Source: Chryseobacterium limigenitum (lineage in GTDB: Bacteria > Bacteroidota > Bacteroidia > Flavobacteriales > Weeksellaceae). From it: a stretch of DNA of 64,000 bases. The stretch lies in contig NZ_FPKW01000006.1 of assembly GCF_900114875.1 (NCBI RefSeq), positions 124,001 to 188,000 of the forward strand. Direction: 5' to 3'. The translations under genes and the position numbers were made by a program. This document shows positions 49,977 through 59,575 of this stretch, one piece after another. Position 1 is the first letter of the stretch. Every line of letters starts with the position of its first letter. The notes beneath the pieces are model-generated. The model ran no database searches. It was given only the letters and a program-made list of their open reading frames with translations, and was not told where the DNA came from.

Positions 49977-51275
49977 CTAGTTTTTGGTATTCATCAAAAT
50001 AATTTTGTTCGTTTTCAACTTATTTTCTAGCCAGGCCTTTAGCTTTTCTTCATCTATTTTGGTTTCGGATCTGTAGATGAAAGCTGTTTCAACTCCTGCA
50101 GAGTCAGGCTTGTAGAAGGTTTGCAGTTTTCCTAATGAGATATTTTTCACTTCAGGGAATAAGATCCCTATTTCCTTTATGAGTTCAGGATTATCAGACT
50201 TATATTGATTTAGTTCTCCTTTCAAGACATTGATCTGAACATCTTTTTCGCTAACCGTATTTTTTTGGGAATTAATTTCATTGAGGATTTCAGCTTTTAG
50301 ATCAGAGGTATTTTGCTTAATAATTAAATTGGTATTATTGATCCCGAAATTTTTCAAAGAGTTATTTAGGCTTTTTATTTCAAGGCTGTCAAATTTTTTG
50401 GAAAGAAAGGCAAGCTCAACTGATTTTGGATTAGAATTATAATTTATTTTCTTATAAATAACGGTATAGCCATTATTTATAAATTCATCATTAATGAAAT
50501 TTTCTACATGTTGAGTATATTTTCTTTCATTCAATAAATTATAGGCCAAATATGCACTTGGAACAATCATGATCACAATAAGCACTGTAATTCCGTAGCG
50601 TATTCTCTTTTCATAAATTTTGTTGGTTAATAAAACTGGTTTATATTTCAGGAATTTAATGATAAAAAAAGTGGCAATACAAATGAAAAAACAATTTATG
50701 GTATACAGGTAAAATGCTCCGAAGAAAAAAGAATAATTTCCTGTAGCAATCCCAAACCCTGCTGTACAAAGCGGGGGCATTAATGCTGTTGCGATAGCAA
50801 CACCCGGAATAGGATTTCCTTTTTCAACCCTTGTAATAGAAACAGCTCCTACAATTCCTCCAAAAAAAGCGATAAGAACATCATAAATATTAGGTGAGGT
50901 TCTTGCCAGTAATTCAGACTGAATTTCTTTGAACGGACTTAAATAGAAGTATAAAATAGAAACCGATAAACTTACAATTGTTGCTATTAAAAGGTTTTTC
51001 ATGGATTTTTTTAATAGATTGAAATTGTATGTCGCTAAAGCAAAACCTGCACCTACAATTGGTCCCATCAAAGGGGAGATAAGCATTGCGCCGATAATTA
51101 CTGCTGTAGAATTTACATTCAATCCAACGGAAGCAATAAGTATTGCACACGCTAAGATCCATAGATTTGCACCTCTAAAAGACACATTTTTAGTAACATT
51201 CTCCAAGACAAGATTAGGATCTTCTTCACCGGTATGCAGATTTAAAAAATCAGAAATAGTCTTTTTCATTTTCAT
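49977..51275 (-). CDS. DUF389 integral membrane protein
   Basis: 432-residue membrane protein. The DUF389 core occupies about residues 30-215 with five to six helices and the family motif IIGAMLISPLMGPIVGAG near residue 60, then GGIVGAVSITR and IATALMPPLCTAGFGIA. The C-terminal half is a soluble region with predicted coiled coil (about 320-365, LNEINSQKNTVSEKDVQIN). Transport function is suspected for this family but no substrate is established. Monocistronic by spacing. Confidence 0.85.
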   Translation of the reverse strand: MKMKKTISDFLNLHTGEEDPNLVLENVTKNVSFRGANLWILACAILIASVGLNVNSTAVIIGAMLISPLMGPIVGAGFALATYNFNLLKKSMKNLLIATIVSLSVSILYFYLSPFKEIQSELLARTSPNIYDVLIAFFGGIVGAVSITRVEKGNPIPGVAIATALMPPLCTAGFGIATGNYSFFFGAFYLYTINCFFICIATFFIIKFLKYKPVLLTNKIYEKRIRYGITVLIVIMIVPSAYLAYNLLNERKYTQHVENFINDEFINNGYTVIYKKINYNSNPKSVELAFLSKKFDSLEIKSLNNSLKNFGINNTNLIIKQNTSDLKAEILNEINSQKNTVSEKDVQINVLKGELNQYKSDNPELIKEIGILFPEVKNISLGKLQTFYKPDSAGVETAFIYRSETKIDEEKLKAWLENKLKTNKIILMNTKN

Positions 51276-51347
51276 TAATGTATTTATAGTAAAATTTATT
51301 TAATCTGTTGTGATGTAATTTTTTTAGTGTAAAAAATAAATAAAAAT

Positions 51348-51377
51348 GGCGGAATGAAAGTAAAGTTTCATCCCGCC
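51348..51377 (-). terminator. Terminator-like hairpin left of the gene remnant
   Basis: 12-bp stem with one mismatch (51348-51359 with 51366-51377), GC-rich at its base, followed on the minus strand by a T-rich tract. It is at the right place to have ended the now-degraded gene at 51468-51610. Confidence 0.6.
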
Positions 51378-51467
51378 GTTTACAAATGTACATTTTTATA
51401 TTTTAAAACCAAATAATTCTTTTGGATTCTATGATGAAGTGTAATAAAGAATCATAATTCTTGTCCA

Positions 51468-51610
51468 CTAAATATCTTCAAATTGATCATTTGTTAAGCA
51501 CTCAGCCAATTCATAAGGATCCTGCATCGCCATATTGACACCTTCTCCTGCGTAAGGAGGCATTCTGTGTGCAGCATTATTTGTTTCGTTTATTCTTTGA
51601 TTTTGTAGAT
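51468..51610 (-). pseudogene. Remnant of a FAD-dependent monooxygenase (TetX-like fold)
   Basis: Read on the minus strand in one frame, 51468-51578 encodes NAAHRMPPYAGEGVNMAMQD followed by PYELAECLTNDQFEDI and a stop. This is the FAD-binding AGEGVNMAM motif of PHBH-type flavin monooxygenases, normally near residue 300 of a roughly 380-residue enzyme. In-frame stops lie shortly upstream and the C-terminal part is missing, so both ends are lost. This is a gene fossil with no expected activity. It fills most of the 386-bp gap 51276-51661; the rest shows only a hairpin at 51348. Confidence 0.8.
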
Positions 51611-51661
51611 TAATATTTTATCAATATCCGGAATTAAAGTTATGAATGGTATTAAAATATT

Positions 51662-52144
51662 TTAGTCAGCAATTCTTTTATTTAAAACAGAGCCCAGAAG
51701 TTTAATTTGCTCCTGAGTAAGATTTTTTAAATATAATTTTGATGTTTGTGACATGAAATAATCCCTCATAAAAACGATTTCTAGATTGTCTTTGCTAACA
51801 TTAAACTCTCGTATCTGCTCAGGTTTTCTGGTTTGTTTCGTGTATTTATTATTTGCGGTTGAATACACCAGGTTGATTGCACGACTCGGAATAAAGTAAA
51901 AACTTTTTGGAAATAAAAAAACAGAATTTTGATTGATCAATATATCGAATGTAAACCATTCAAACCTTTGACGCAACATTCCACTTGTGGTAACAATTGA
52001 ACCGGAAATGTTGTTAATTTCTATAGAATTTAATTGTTTGTAATTGGCAAGAATTTTCTTTTTTTCAATGAAATGATAAATGCTCTTGCCAATAGCAAAT
52101 AGAAAGAATGCAATAATGAAATAGAAAAATATATTATCAGGCAT
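51662..52144 (-). CDS. Hypothetical membrane-anchored protein
   Basis: 160-residue protein with one N-terminal transmembrane helix (about residues 4-22, IFFYFIIAFFLFAIGKSI) and a cytoplasmic beta-rich domain (IEINNISGSIVTTSG, FTFDILINQNSVFLFPKSFYF) that looks like a PH-like fold. No family recognised. It follows the gene at 52147 with a 2-base gap, so they form a pair. Confidence 0.62.
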   Translation of the reverse strand: MPDNIFFYFIIAFFLFAIGKSIYHFIEKKKILANYKQLNSIEINNISGSIVTTSGMLRQRFEWFTFDILINQNSVFLFPKSFYFIPSRAINLVYSTANNKYTKQTRKPEQIREFNVSKDNLEIVFMRDYFMSQTSKLYLKNLTQEQIKLLGSVLNKRIAD

Positions 52145-52146
52145 TG

Positions 52147-52743
52147 TTAATCATCATTTAATATTTTATGGTCGTTGCCTAGATTGGTTAAAAATCCTTC
52201 AGGATTTGTCAAAAAAATATAACTGTTTGAAAGTTTTGCCAATTTATAAACTTCTTTTTGTGCTGGAATGACAAGATTTCCTTGAAGATCCATTAAGAGG
52301 CAATCATATTTTTTCGCAATTTCAATAAAATTATTTAAAAAAATTAAGCCGTCTTCTCTTAAATCTGCCCGAAAATGAAGTTCTTTTATTTTTCCATTTT
52401 CTTTATTTAATATTAATGATGCATCATGATCTATTGTTGTATCAATGGTTCTCTTATAATGTTTCCAGTAATAATAATCAGATCTACTTTCTAATGGTTT
52501 TCTGGGAAATAATTTATTGATGTAATAAATTATTTCTGTTGGAAAAATCTCTGCAGAATCCCAAAAATTTATAGTTAAAGCATCTATAAAAAAATCAGTA
52601 GAATCCAATAAATTATCTTCTTCAAGGTTGTAATGATTTGTTCTTTCTTGAAGATTGATATTTAATTTATTAGGAATAAATCCGAACTCATTAATAACTC
52701 CTTTTCGTGGAATTAGATTTAGTCGAAACTGATAAATAGCCAT
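52147..52743 (-). CDS. Hypothetical protein, immunity-type in appearance
   Basis: 198-residue cytoplasmic protein starting MAIYQFRLNLIPRKGV. The central part contains DALTINFWDSAEIFPTEI and the sequence LHFRADLREDGLIFLNNFIE, and the C-terminal half KYDCLLMDLQGNLVIPAQKEV. The build recalls small immunity-type proteins of polymorphic toxin systems, but I cannot name a family. Just 2 bases separate it from the membrane protein gene downstream, and 23 from the end of the kdp-linked histidine kinase gene upstream. Confidence 0.6.
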   Translation of the reverse strand: MAIYQFRLNLIPRKGVINEFGFIPNKLNINLQERTNHYNLEEDNLLDSTDFFIDALTINFWDSAEIFPTEIIYYINKLFPRKPLESRSDYYYWKHYKRTIDTTIDHDASLILNKENGKIKELHFRADLREDGLIFLNNFIEIAKKYDCLLMDLQGNLVIPAQKEVYKLAKLSNSYIFLTNPEGFLTNLGNDHKILNDD

Positions 52744-52766
52744 TTATCAAATGTAAAAAAAATTAT

Positions 52767-54482
52767 TTAAGCCAAAGGCAACTTAAAATAGAAAGTACTT
52801 CCCTGATTCAGCGAGCTGTTCACGCCAATTTCGCCATTTTGTTTTTCAATGAAGTTTTTGGAAATCGCCAAGCCTAAACCTGTTCCGTTTTGATGCTCTC
52901 CGGGAACCTGAAAATAACGGTCGAAGATCTGGCGGTGGTATTTTTCATCAATTCCGCTTCCTGTATCTGTGATGCTGAATGTTACATATGAATCTGATTT
53001 TTCAACTAAAATCTGAATATTTTCATCCTGAAAAGAATGTTTAATGGCATTGCTCAGGAAATTATTCATTACCCAAACCGTTTTGTCAAAATCGGCAGAA
53101 ACAAAATTGTTTTCCTCTAAATTATATTGAAAATTAATGGCTATATTTTTCTGTTCAGCCAGTTTTTCAACATTTTTAATGGCGGTCTGAACAATGTTCT
53201 TGGGCGAACAACTTTCAATATGTAATCTTATATTTCCTGTTTCAACTTGTGATAAATTCAGGAGTTCTCCGGTAATATCCAATAAACGTTGTCCGTCTTC
53301 ATTAATGCTTTTCAATAATTCTTTTTGCTGCTCATTCAGCTCACCGAATTTTTGATTTCCTAATAGCTGAACACCCATTTTAATGGCAGAAATAGGAGTT
53401 TTTAATTCGTGAGAAATGGTTGCAATAAAATTGGTTTTAGCAAAATCCAATTCTTTGAAAGGCGTGATATTTCGGAGTAAAATTACTTTTCCGATATATT
53501 TTTTTTCTTTTTCGCCGGTTTTTACAATGTTGATGGGAACAATCTCCTGTTCAAAATAATTCTCTTTATTATCAGTGACAATTTTTATTGGTTCTTTTAC
53601 GGGATGATCAATGTTTTTTAAAAGTTCTCTCACCAAATCATTGTTAATGGCCACTTCATGAGCTGTTTTCCCAATAATCTCTTCTTTTCTAAGATTGGTG
53701 ATTTTTAAAGCTTCATCGTTAATCATGTAGATAAAATGATTTTCATCGAGCCCAATTACGGCATCGTGCATATTATTAACTAACGTTTCAATCCTTTTTT
53801 TATCCATCAATTGCGTAGAAAGGGTACTGCTTTCATATTCCTGCAGTTTTTCGGCCATGATGTTGAAAGAATTGGCAAGGTCATTAAACTCTTCACTTCC
53901 TTTAAAATGAACCCTTTCATTATAATTTTTATTCGCAATTTGTTTAATGCTGAAAGTCAGTTGATTGATAGGTTCTGCAATGGTCTGAGGTAAATTAAAC
54001 AACAAAGTGAAAGCGATCAGAAAACAACCTGTACCAATACTTACGATCCAGAAAGTCGCATTTTCTGCGGTTATAATGGCGATATCACTTTTACGTTCAA
54101 TACCTTTCATATTCAGCGACATGATCTTGGCCAGATCTTCGCGGATAAGCTTTTCTTTTTCGATGGTGGGCTGTTGTAAATAGCTGTCGAAATGCAGATT
54201 AAGATTTTGAGTGGCTTCTTTTTCACCAAATTCCGTGAGATTTTTTTCCTGTAAACCATTGTTTTTTTTGAAATCTTTGATGGCAATCGCACTGTCTGTA
54301 CTTATTTTATCCAATGCCAGGAACATGTTTTTGGAGAATTCTAAACTGTTGTAATTAGCAGTAAGAATTTTTTCGGTATCAGATTTTAATTTATTGATAT
54401 ACACAGAGCCAATCACTGAAAGTAAAACGATCAGTAAGAATAAAAGACCTACGCCGAGGGTAAGTTTGGTTTTAATTTTCAT
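52767..54482 (-). CDS. Sensor histidine kinase (HAMP-PAS-HisKA-HATPase), kdp-linked
   Basis: 571-residue inner-membrane kinase. Two transmembrane helices (about 7-29 and 143-165) frame a periplasmic helical sensor; HAMP (about 166-218, PINQLTFSIKQIANKNY), PAS (about 228-335), HisKA with the phospho-His in FIATISHELKTPISAIKMG (His360 region), and HATPase_c with NFLSNAIKHS, DTGSGI and GTGLGLAIS follow. It begins 5 bases after the truncated kdpD gene ends, so the two are cotranscribed. KdpD in E. coli unites sensor and kinase in one chain; here the kinase is separate and likely serves the Kdp system with the sigma-54 regulator at 61962. Confidence 0.88.
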   Translation of the reverse strand: MKIKTKLTLGVGLLFLLIVLLSVIGSVYINKLKSDTEKILTANYNSLEFSKNMFLALDKISTDSAIAIKDFKKNNGLQEKNLTEFGEKEATQNLNLHFDSYLQQPTIEKEKLIREDLAKIMSLNMKGIERKSDIAIITAENATFWIVSIGTGCFLIAFTLLFNLPQTIAEPINQLTFSIKQIANKNYNERVHFKGSEEFNDLANSFNIMAEKLQEYESSTLSTQLMDKKRIETLVNNMHDAVIGLDENHFIYMINDEALKITNLRKEEIIGKTAHEVAINNDLVRELLKNIDHPVKEPIKIVTDNKENYFEQEIVPINIVKTGEKEKKYIGKVILLRNITPFKELDFAKTNFIATISHELKTPISAIKMGVQLLGNQKFGELNEQQKELLKSINEDGQRLLDITGELLNLSQVETGNIRLHIESCSPKNIVQTAIKNVEKLAEQKNIAINFQYNLEENNFVSADFDKTVWVMNNFLSNAIKHSFQDENIQILVEKSDSYVTFSITDTGSGIDEKYHRQIFDRYFQVPGEHQNGTGLGLAISKNFIEKQNGEIGVNSSLNQGSTFYFKLPLA

Positions 54483-54487
54483 TGTGT

Positions 54488-55636
54488 TTAAGATAAAATA
54501 ATAATATCGATCTGTCGTTCATTCAATCGGTTCATCAGGGTGTAGATCCAGCTGTAGCCGGAAAGTCTCTGCCAAAGTTTGGCATGAGGTTTTCCGATGC
54601 AGACAGTGGTGATATTATGCTCAACTACATAATCTAAAATTCCTTTATGCACGCTGTTTTCTTTTATTCGGATCACTTTTGCGCCCAATTCTTGTGCTAA
54701 ATTAAAATTATTAATCAAATATCTTTGCTTATCTAAAGCTATTTTTTCGGGATTTTCAGATGGTTTCTGAACATATAAAACCGTCCACGGACTATTGTAA
54801 TAACTCGCCAGTCTTGAGGTTTTCCGGATGATATTTTTAGCAATTTTATCGTTACTGCTGATGCATGCGAGAAATTTTATAGGTTTAAAGTTTTCGGTTT
54901 TAACCTCTGTTTCAACCTTTTTTTCAACGTGTGTGGCTACTTCTTTTAAAGCCAATTCGCGAAGCTGTAAAATATGGCCGCTTTGGAAGAAATTATTTAA
55001 AGCTGTATGAATTTTTTCCTTTTTATAAATCTTGCCTTCTTTCAATCTCGTTAGAAGTTCGTCAGCGGTTAAATCAATATTCACTACTTCATCAGCTAAG
55101 GCTAAAATTTTATCGGGAACGCGCTCTGAAACTTCAATTCCTGTAATTTTTTTCACCTCCTCATTCAAACTTTCAATATGCTGAATATTCATTGCACTGA
55201 TGACATTAATGCCATTATCCAGGATTTCCAACACATCTTGCCATCTTTTTTTGTTTTTTGAACCTTCAACGTTGGTATGTGCCAATTCATCCACCAAAAC
55301 AACTTCCGGATGTTCATTGATAATGGTCTGAAGATCCATTTCTTCAAGATTTTTGCCTTTATAAAAAGCAGACCTTCGAGGTATTTCAGGAATTCCGTCT
55401 ACTAAAGCTACGGTTTCTTCTCTTCCGTGAGTTTCTACGTAGCCGATTTTTACATCAATACCATTTCGCAGTAAAGCATGGGCTTCCTGGAGCATTCGGA
55501 ACGTTTTTCCTACCCCCGCACTCATCCCAATATAGATCTTAAATTTTCCTTTTTTGGATTTTTGAATGAGTTCTAAAAATTGCTTTGCTGATGATGACAT
55601 TGATTTTATTCTTTTTAATTTTATTTTTTGAAACAT
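54488..55636 (-). CDS. kdpD: KdpD N-terminal sensor protein, without kinase domain
   Basis: 382-residue cytoplasmic protein corresponding only to the N-terminal part of KdpD. The KdpD domain (about 25-235) holds the Walker-type loop GMSAGVGKTFRMLQEA and VVLVDELAHTNVEGSKNKKRW; the C-terminal Usp domain (about 250-382) ends CIGKPHAKLWQRLSGYS and binds K+/c-di-AMP-type signals in KdpD homologues. Transmembrane, HisKA and ATPase parts of classical KdpD are absent. It is followed within 5 bases by a complete histidine kinase, so the classical protein is split in two. Start may also be the internal Met at 55600. Confidence 0.88.
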   Translation of the reverse strand: MFQKIKLKRIKSMSSSAKQFLELIQKSKKGKFKIYIGMSAGVGKTFRMLQEAHALLRNGIDVKIGYVETHGREETVALVDGIPEIPRRSAFYKGKNLEEMDLQTIINEHPEVVLVDELAHTNVEGSKNKKRWQDVLEILDNGINVISAMNIQHIESLNEEVKKITGIEVSERVPDKILALADEVVNIDLTADELLTRLKEGKIYKKEKIHTALNNFFQSGHILQLRELALKEVATHVEKKVETEVKTENFKPIKFLACISSNDKIAKNIIRKTSRLASYYNSPWTVLYVQKPSENPEKIALDKQRYLINNFNLAQELGAKVIRIKENSVHKGILDYVVEHNITTVCIGKPHAKLWQRLSGYSWIYTLMNRLNERQIDIIILS

Positions 55637-55646
55637 AGGTAGTGGT

Positions 55647-55718
55647 GGAAGCTGGAAGTTGGATGCTGGAAGTTATTATAGCATACTATTTACTTCCAGC
55701 ACCCAACTTCAGACTTCC
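55647..55718. repeat. Imperfect palindromic repeat, copy 1, between porin and kdpD genes
   Basis: 27-base arms 55647-55673 and 55692-55718 are complementary at 23 of 27 positions and are built from GGAAGCTGG-type words. A related, less perfect block lies at 57454-57533. It can form a long hairpin in the kdp mRNA. Confidence 0.7.
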
Positions 55719-55724
55719 CGCTTC

Positions 55725-56810
55725 TTAAAACCAAGCTGCTAAACTTGTGGTAATAAAAAAGTTTCCCTGTTTAAGTTCATCGTTCTTTACAAAGATCGCA
55801 TCTTTTGACGTAAAACCTCTTGCTTCTGTACGGAATACAACATTCTTTAAAATCGCATAATCTACGTTTAGAGAATATCCGTAGGTCTGAAAACCATTGG
55901 GCGTTTTCGTGTTGATAATGACTCCGTTTTTATCGTTGTAATATTCCAATCTTCCGGCCAGCGCCCATTTATTATCTAATTGATATTTCATCAAAATATT
56001 CGGACTATACCAAATATTATACTGCTCACTTCCTTTTAATTTCTGCTCTGCTCCGATATCAAAACCTAGAACCGTTGAAAATTTTTCTGTCAATTGAAAA
56101 CTTCCATACAAATCATGGAAATAACGCATTTTTTTCTCTTCTTTTGATTTGTCGTTTCCGATGAATGAACTGCTGTTTAATGTAATTTTTTCATTCGGTT
56201 TATACGTTAGCTGATGTCCGAAAGAAATGCTTTGATTGCCTTCAGGTTTTGCAATACGCTGCCATCCGTTCAGAACCAATCCGCTTACAAACCATTTTCC
56301 GTTATCTGAAGTGTAGGAAATTTTCGCTCCTGTTTCAAAATATGGCGAATTTTCTGCTGCAAAACTTCTCGTAAGATTAATATTATCTTTTCCGATTGCG
56401 CTTTCCCAACCGATGTGAGAAGGCATTATTCCTGCATCGATCCATAAGTTTTTGTTTTTGGAAATTTTAATTCCAATATTAGCTTCATTTACATAGCGCA
56501 GTGCTTCCTGTTCTGCAGCCATATTATCCTGTGCATAAGTTCCGGCCATCAACGCAAAATTAGCACGAAGATTTTCACTTTGATAAGCTGCTTTTACAAG
56601 TCCTAAGTTAAGATTCAGTTCATTATGACGATTATATGAGTATAAAAAATTCTGACGCAGATGATTGGACGGTTCATTAAAATCATATGTGTAAAATAGT
56701 TCAGCGTATGCAGAAAAAGTTACTTTATTGTTTGTCTTTAATGAATCTGATGTTTGAGCTTTTGAGAAAAATATTCCCAATAATAGACTTGTTATGATAT
56801 ATTTTTTCAT
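55725..56810 (-). CDS. Outer-membrane beta-barrel protein (OmpL-like porin), kdp-linked
   Basis: 361-residue protein with a signal peptide (about 1-18, cut near SKAQ) and amphipathic strands through to a C-terminal aromatic (LAAWF), typical of an outer-membrane barrel of the Bbp2/OmpL type. Recognisable parts are FSAYAELFYTYDFN, SPYFETGAKISY, GLVLNGWQRI and LGFDIGAEQKL. It sits between kdpC and kdpD in the same direction, and could admit K+ or other small solutes through the outer membrane when potassium is short; that role is inference from position. Confidence 0.8.
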   Translation of the reverse strand: MKKYIITSLLLGIFFSKAQTSDSLKTNNKVTFSAYAELFYTYDFNEPSNHLRQNFLYSYNRHNELNLNLGLVKAAYQSENLRANFALMAGTYAQDNMAAEQEALRYVNEANIGIKISKNKNLWIDAGIMPSHIGWESAIGKDNINLTRSFAAENSPYFETGAKISYTSDNGKWFVSGLVLNGWQRIAKPEGNQSISFGHQLTYKPNEKITLNSSSFIGNDKSKEEKKMRYFHDLYGSFQLTEKFSTVLGFDIGAEQKLKGSEQYNIWYSPNILMKYQLDNKWALAGRLEYYNDKNGVIINTKTPNGFQTYGYSLNVDYAILKNVVFRTEARGFTSKDAIFVKNDELKQGNFFITTSLAAWF

Positions 56811-56871
56811 GGTAGTTGTAAACCTTATTATTTTTAACCGAGAGTTTGAGTAGTTAAGAAAATTAATAATT

Positions 56872-57429
56872 TTATTTTAATTGATCAAGAGCTATATTTA
56901 GTTTTAAAACATTGATCTTTGATGGCCCGAAAAGTCCAAAAATAGGTTTCTCTGTTTTAATATTAATAAGATTTTCAATTTTTTCCAGAGAGATATTTCT
57001 TTCTTTTGCAATTCTTTTAGCTTGGTATAAAGCGCCTTCTTCAGAAATATCAGGATCTAATCCGCTTCCGCTTGCGGTTACCAATTCTACAGGAACTTTT
57101 GCGGTATTCATTTCCGGATTCTGCATTTTTAAAGTGTCGATTCTTTTTTGAACGGCCTGCAAATATTCTTCATTGCTCGGTCCTTTGTTGCTTCCTGCAC
57201 TTCCTGCCGCATTATAATCTACAGCAGACGGGCGACCGTGGAAATATTTCGGAGATTTAAAATCCTGACCGATATTGGCATAAAATTTTTGTCCGTTATG
57301 ATTGATGATCTCTGCATTTCCCTGATTAGGCAATACTTTTGAACCTGCATACACAATGATCAAATAGATGCCTACAATAACCAGCATGACGATAGTGAGT
57401 CTGAATGCTGATACAATATAATTTTTCAT
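56872..57429 (-). CDS. kdpC: Potassium-transporting ATPase KdpC subunit
   Basis: 185-residue subunit of the KdpFABC K+ pump, anchored by one N-terminal helix (about 10-29) with a periplasmic or outward domain. Typical motifs: KYFHGRPSAVDYNAAGSAGSN near residue 60, SGLDPDISEEGALYQAKRIAKER near residue 120 (written here in shortened form: SGSGLDPDIS, GALYQAKRIA) and the C-terminal VNVLKLN-like end (INVLKLNIALDQ). It lies between kdpB and the porin-like gene; a palindromic block separates it from kdpB. Confidence 0.95.
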   Translation of the reverse strand: MKNYIVSAFRLTIVMLVIVGIYLIIVYAGSKVLPNQGNAEIINHNGQKFYANIGQDFKSPKYFHGRPSAVDYNAAGSAGSNKGPSNEEYLQAVQKRIDTLKMQNPEMNTAKVPVELVTASGSGLDPDISEEGALYQAKRIAKERNISLEKIENLINIKTEKPIFGLFGPSKINVLKLNIALDQLK

Positions 57430-57453
57430 TTTTATTAAATTTTTGAATTAAAT

Positions 57454-57533
57454 GGATGGAAGATGGGAGAGGGATGATGGAAGTTAAAACGTTCCTGTGT
57501 TCACTTCCAGCCTCCAGCTTCAACCTCCCGGCC
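57454..57533. repeat. Palindromic repeat block, copy 2, between kdpB and kdpC
   Basis: GGAAG-rich left part (57454-57484) and complementary ACTTCCAGCCTCCAGCTTC-type right part (57503-57533), related to the block at 55647-55718. Pairing is imperfect. Confidence 0.5.
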
Positions 57534-57535
57534 TT

Positions 57536-59575
57536 TTAAAAGAATAGACTGACAAATAAATCGATAATCTTTATTCCGATGAATGGTGCGATAATTCCTC
57601 CCAAACCGTAAATTAAAAGGTTTCTTCTTAACAATGCGCTTGCTCCGATTGGTTTATAAGCAACGCCTTTTAAAGCCAATGGAATCAGGATCGGAATGAT
57701 GATTGCATTGAAAATAATGGCTGATAAAATCGCGGACTCCGGACTGTGAAGATTCATAATATTCAATTTCTGAAGTGCCGGAATAAACGTTATAAACAAC
57801 GCCGGAATAATAGCGAAATATTTAGCAACATCATTCGCAATACTGAAAGTCGTCAGCGTTCCGCGAGTCATTAATAACTGTTTTCCGATTTCTACGATTT
57901 CAATCAGTTTTGTTGGATCATTATCCAGATCAACCATGTTTCCCGCTTCTTTAGCGGCTTGAGTTCCACTGTTCATCGCAACGCCAACATCGGCTTGGGC
58001 TAGGGCGGGCGCGTCATTCGTTCCATCACCCATCATCGCGACCAATTTTCCTTCCTGCTGTTCTTTTTTAATGTAATTCATCTTATCTTCAGGTTTGGCT
58101 TCTGCGATAAAATCATCTACACCGGCTTTCTCAGCGATAAATTTTGCGGTTAGAGGATTATCTCCCGTTACCATCACTGTTTTCACACCCATTTTTCTCA
58201 ATCGTTGAAAACGTTCCTGAATTCCTGTTTTAATAATATCCTGAAGTTCAATAACTCCCCAAACCTGTTCATTCACAGAAACGACCAATGGAGTTCCTCC
58301 GTTTTCAGAAATTTTAGTTGTTGCTTCCTGAGTTTCCTGAGGGAAAATGTTTCCTGCTTTTTCAGTCAGTTTTTTAATTGTGTCGTAAGCTCCTTTTCTA
58401 ATTCTTGTGTTTTCAAAATCAATACCTGAAGTTCTGGTTTCAGCCGTAAAATCAATGTAGACAGGATTTGGAACAAGCAAGTCTTCAGATTTTAATTGGC
58501 TTAATTCAATAATAGATTTTCCTTCCGGAGTTTCATCGGCAACAGAACTTAATGCCGAAGCTTTTATAAATTCATTAATATCAATATTATTTGATGGGTG
58601 AAATTGCGTTGCTTTACGGTTTCCGATGGTGATCGTTCCTGTTTTATCAAGAAGCAGAACGTCAATATCTCCCGCAGTTTCAACGGCTTTACCACTTTTT
58701 GTGATAACATTGGCTCTTAAGGCTCTGTCCATCCCTGCAATTCCAATCGCAGAAAGCAGACCTCCGATCGTTGTGGGTATCAAACAAACGAAAAGTGATA
58801 TAAATGCCGCAATAGTGATAGGCGTCTGCGAATAATCTGCAAAAGGTTTTAAAGTAACTGTAACGATAATGAAAGTAAGGGTAAACCCAGCTAACAATAT
58901 GGTTAAAGCTATTTCGTTAGGTGTTTTTTGTCTTGATGCGCCTTCTACAAGGGCAATCATTTTATCTAGAAAGGACTCACCCGGTTTTGTGGTGACTTTT
59001 ACTTTTATTCTGTCTGAAAGCACTTTCGTACCGCCTGTTACGGAGCTTTTATCTCCACCTGATTCTCTGATCACGGGCGCACTTTCTCCTGTAATTGCTG
59101 ATTCATCGATTGTTGCTAAACCCTCGATAATTTCACCATCCATCGGGATCTGGTCGCCTGCTTCACAAAGAAAGATATCTCCCAGTTTCATTTCAGCAGA
59201 CATTTTTAAGGCTGTTTCTACCTGAAATCCGGGTTTGTTGTCTACAATTAATTTAGCCGGAGTTTCTTCACGGGTCTTTCTCAGGGTATCTGCCTGAGCT
59301 TTTCCTCTTGCTTCTGCGATGGCTTCTGCGAAATTGGCGAATAAAACAGTGAAAAATAAGATGATAAATACTAAAAAATTATATGCGAAACTGCCTTGCG
59401 ATTTGTCACCCGATAAGCTAAATAAGCTAACGATGAACATGACGATTGTTCCGATTTCTACCAGAAACATGACAGGGTTTTTAAACATGATTTTCGGATT
59501 CAGCTTAACGAAAGACTGTCTGATGGCTTCGTTGACCAAATCTTTTTGAAACAATGTCTGTGATTGATTTTTCAT
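57536..59575 (-). CDS. kdpB: Potassium-transporting P-type ATPase KdpB subunit
   Basis: 679-residue catalytic subunit of KdpFABC, a P-type ATPase in the inner membrane. The phosphorylated Asp lies in LLDKTGTIT (about residue 306); the actuator motif TGES occurs in AITGESAPV, and the nucleotide and hinge parts in [15 protein letters not shown] and [22 protein letters not shown]. Seven transmembrane helices are predicted. The order kdpA-kdpB-kdpC on the minus strand is conserved. The 164 bp to kdpA show no gene. Confidence 0.97.
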   Translation of the reverse strand: MKNQSQTLFQKDLVNEAIRQSFVKLNPKIMFKNPVMFLVEIGTIVMFIVSLFSLSGDKSQGSFAYNFLVFIILFFTVLFANFAEAIAEARGKAQADTLRKTREETPAKLIVDNKPGFQVETALKMSAEMKLGDIFLCEAGDQIPMDGEIIEGLATIDESAITGESAPVIRESGGDKSSVTGGTKVLSDRIKVKVTTKPGESFLDKMIALVEGASRQKTPNEIALTILLAGFTLTFIIVTVTLKPFADYSQTPITIAAFISLFVCLIPTTIGGLLSAIGIAGMDRALRANVITKSGKAVETAGDIDVLLLDKTGTITIGNRKATQFHPSNNIDINEFIKASALSSVADETPEGKSIIELSQLKSEDLLVPNPVYIDFTAETRTSGIDFENTRIRKGAYDTIKKLTEKAGNIFPQETQEATTKISENGGTPLVVSVNEQVWGVIELQDIIKTGIQERFQRLRKMGVKTVMVTGDNPLTAKFIAEKAGVDDFIAEAKPEDKMNYIKKEQQEGKLVAMMGDGTNDAPALAQADVGVAMNSGTQAAKEAGNMVDLDNDPTKLIEIVEIGKQLLMTRGTLTTFSIANDVAKYFAIIPALFITFIPALQKLNIMNLHSPESAILSAIIFNAIIIPILIPLALKGVAYKPIGASALLRRNLLIYGLGGIIAPFIGIKIIDLFVSLFF

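Noticed and set aside
51468..51610. Tetracycline-inactivating tet(X) resistance gene
   Set aside because: Only about 40 codons of a generic flavin monooxygenase motif remain, truncated at both ends; no active enzyme can be made.
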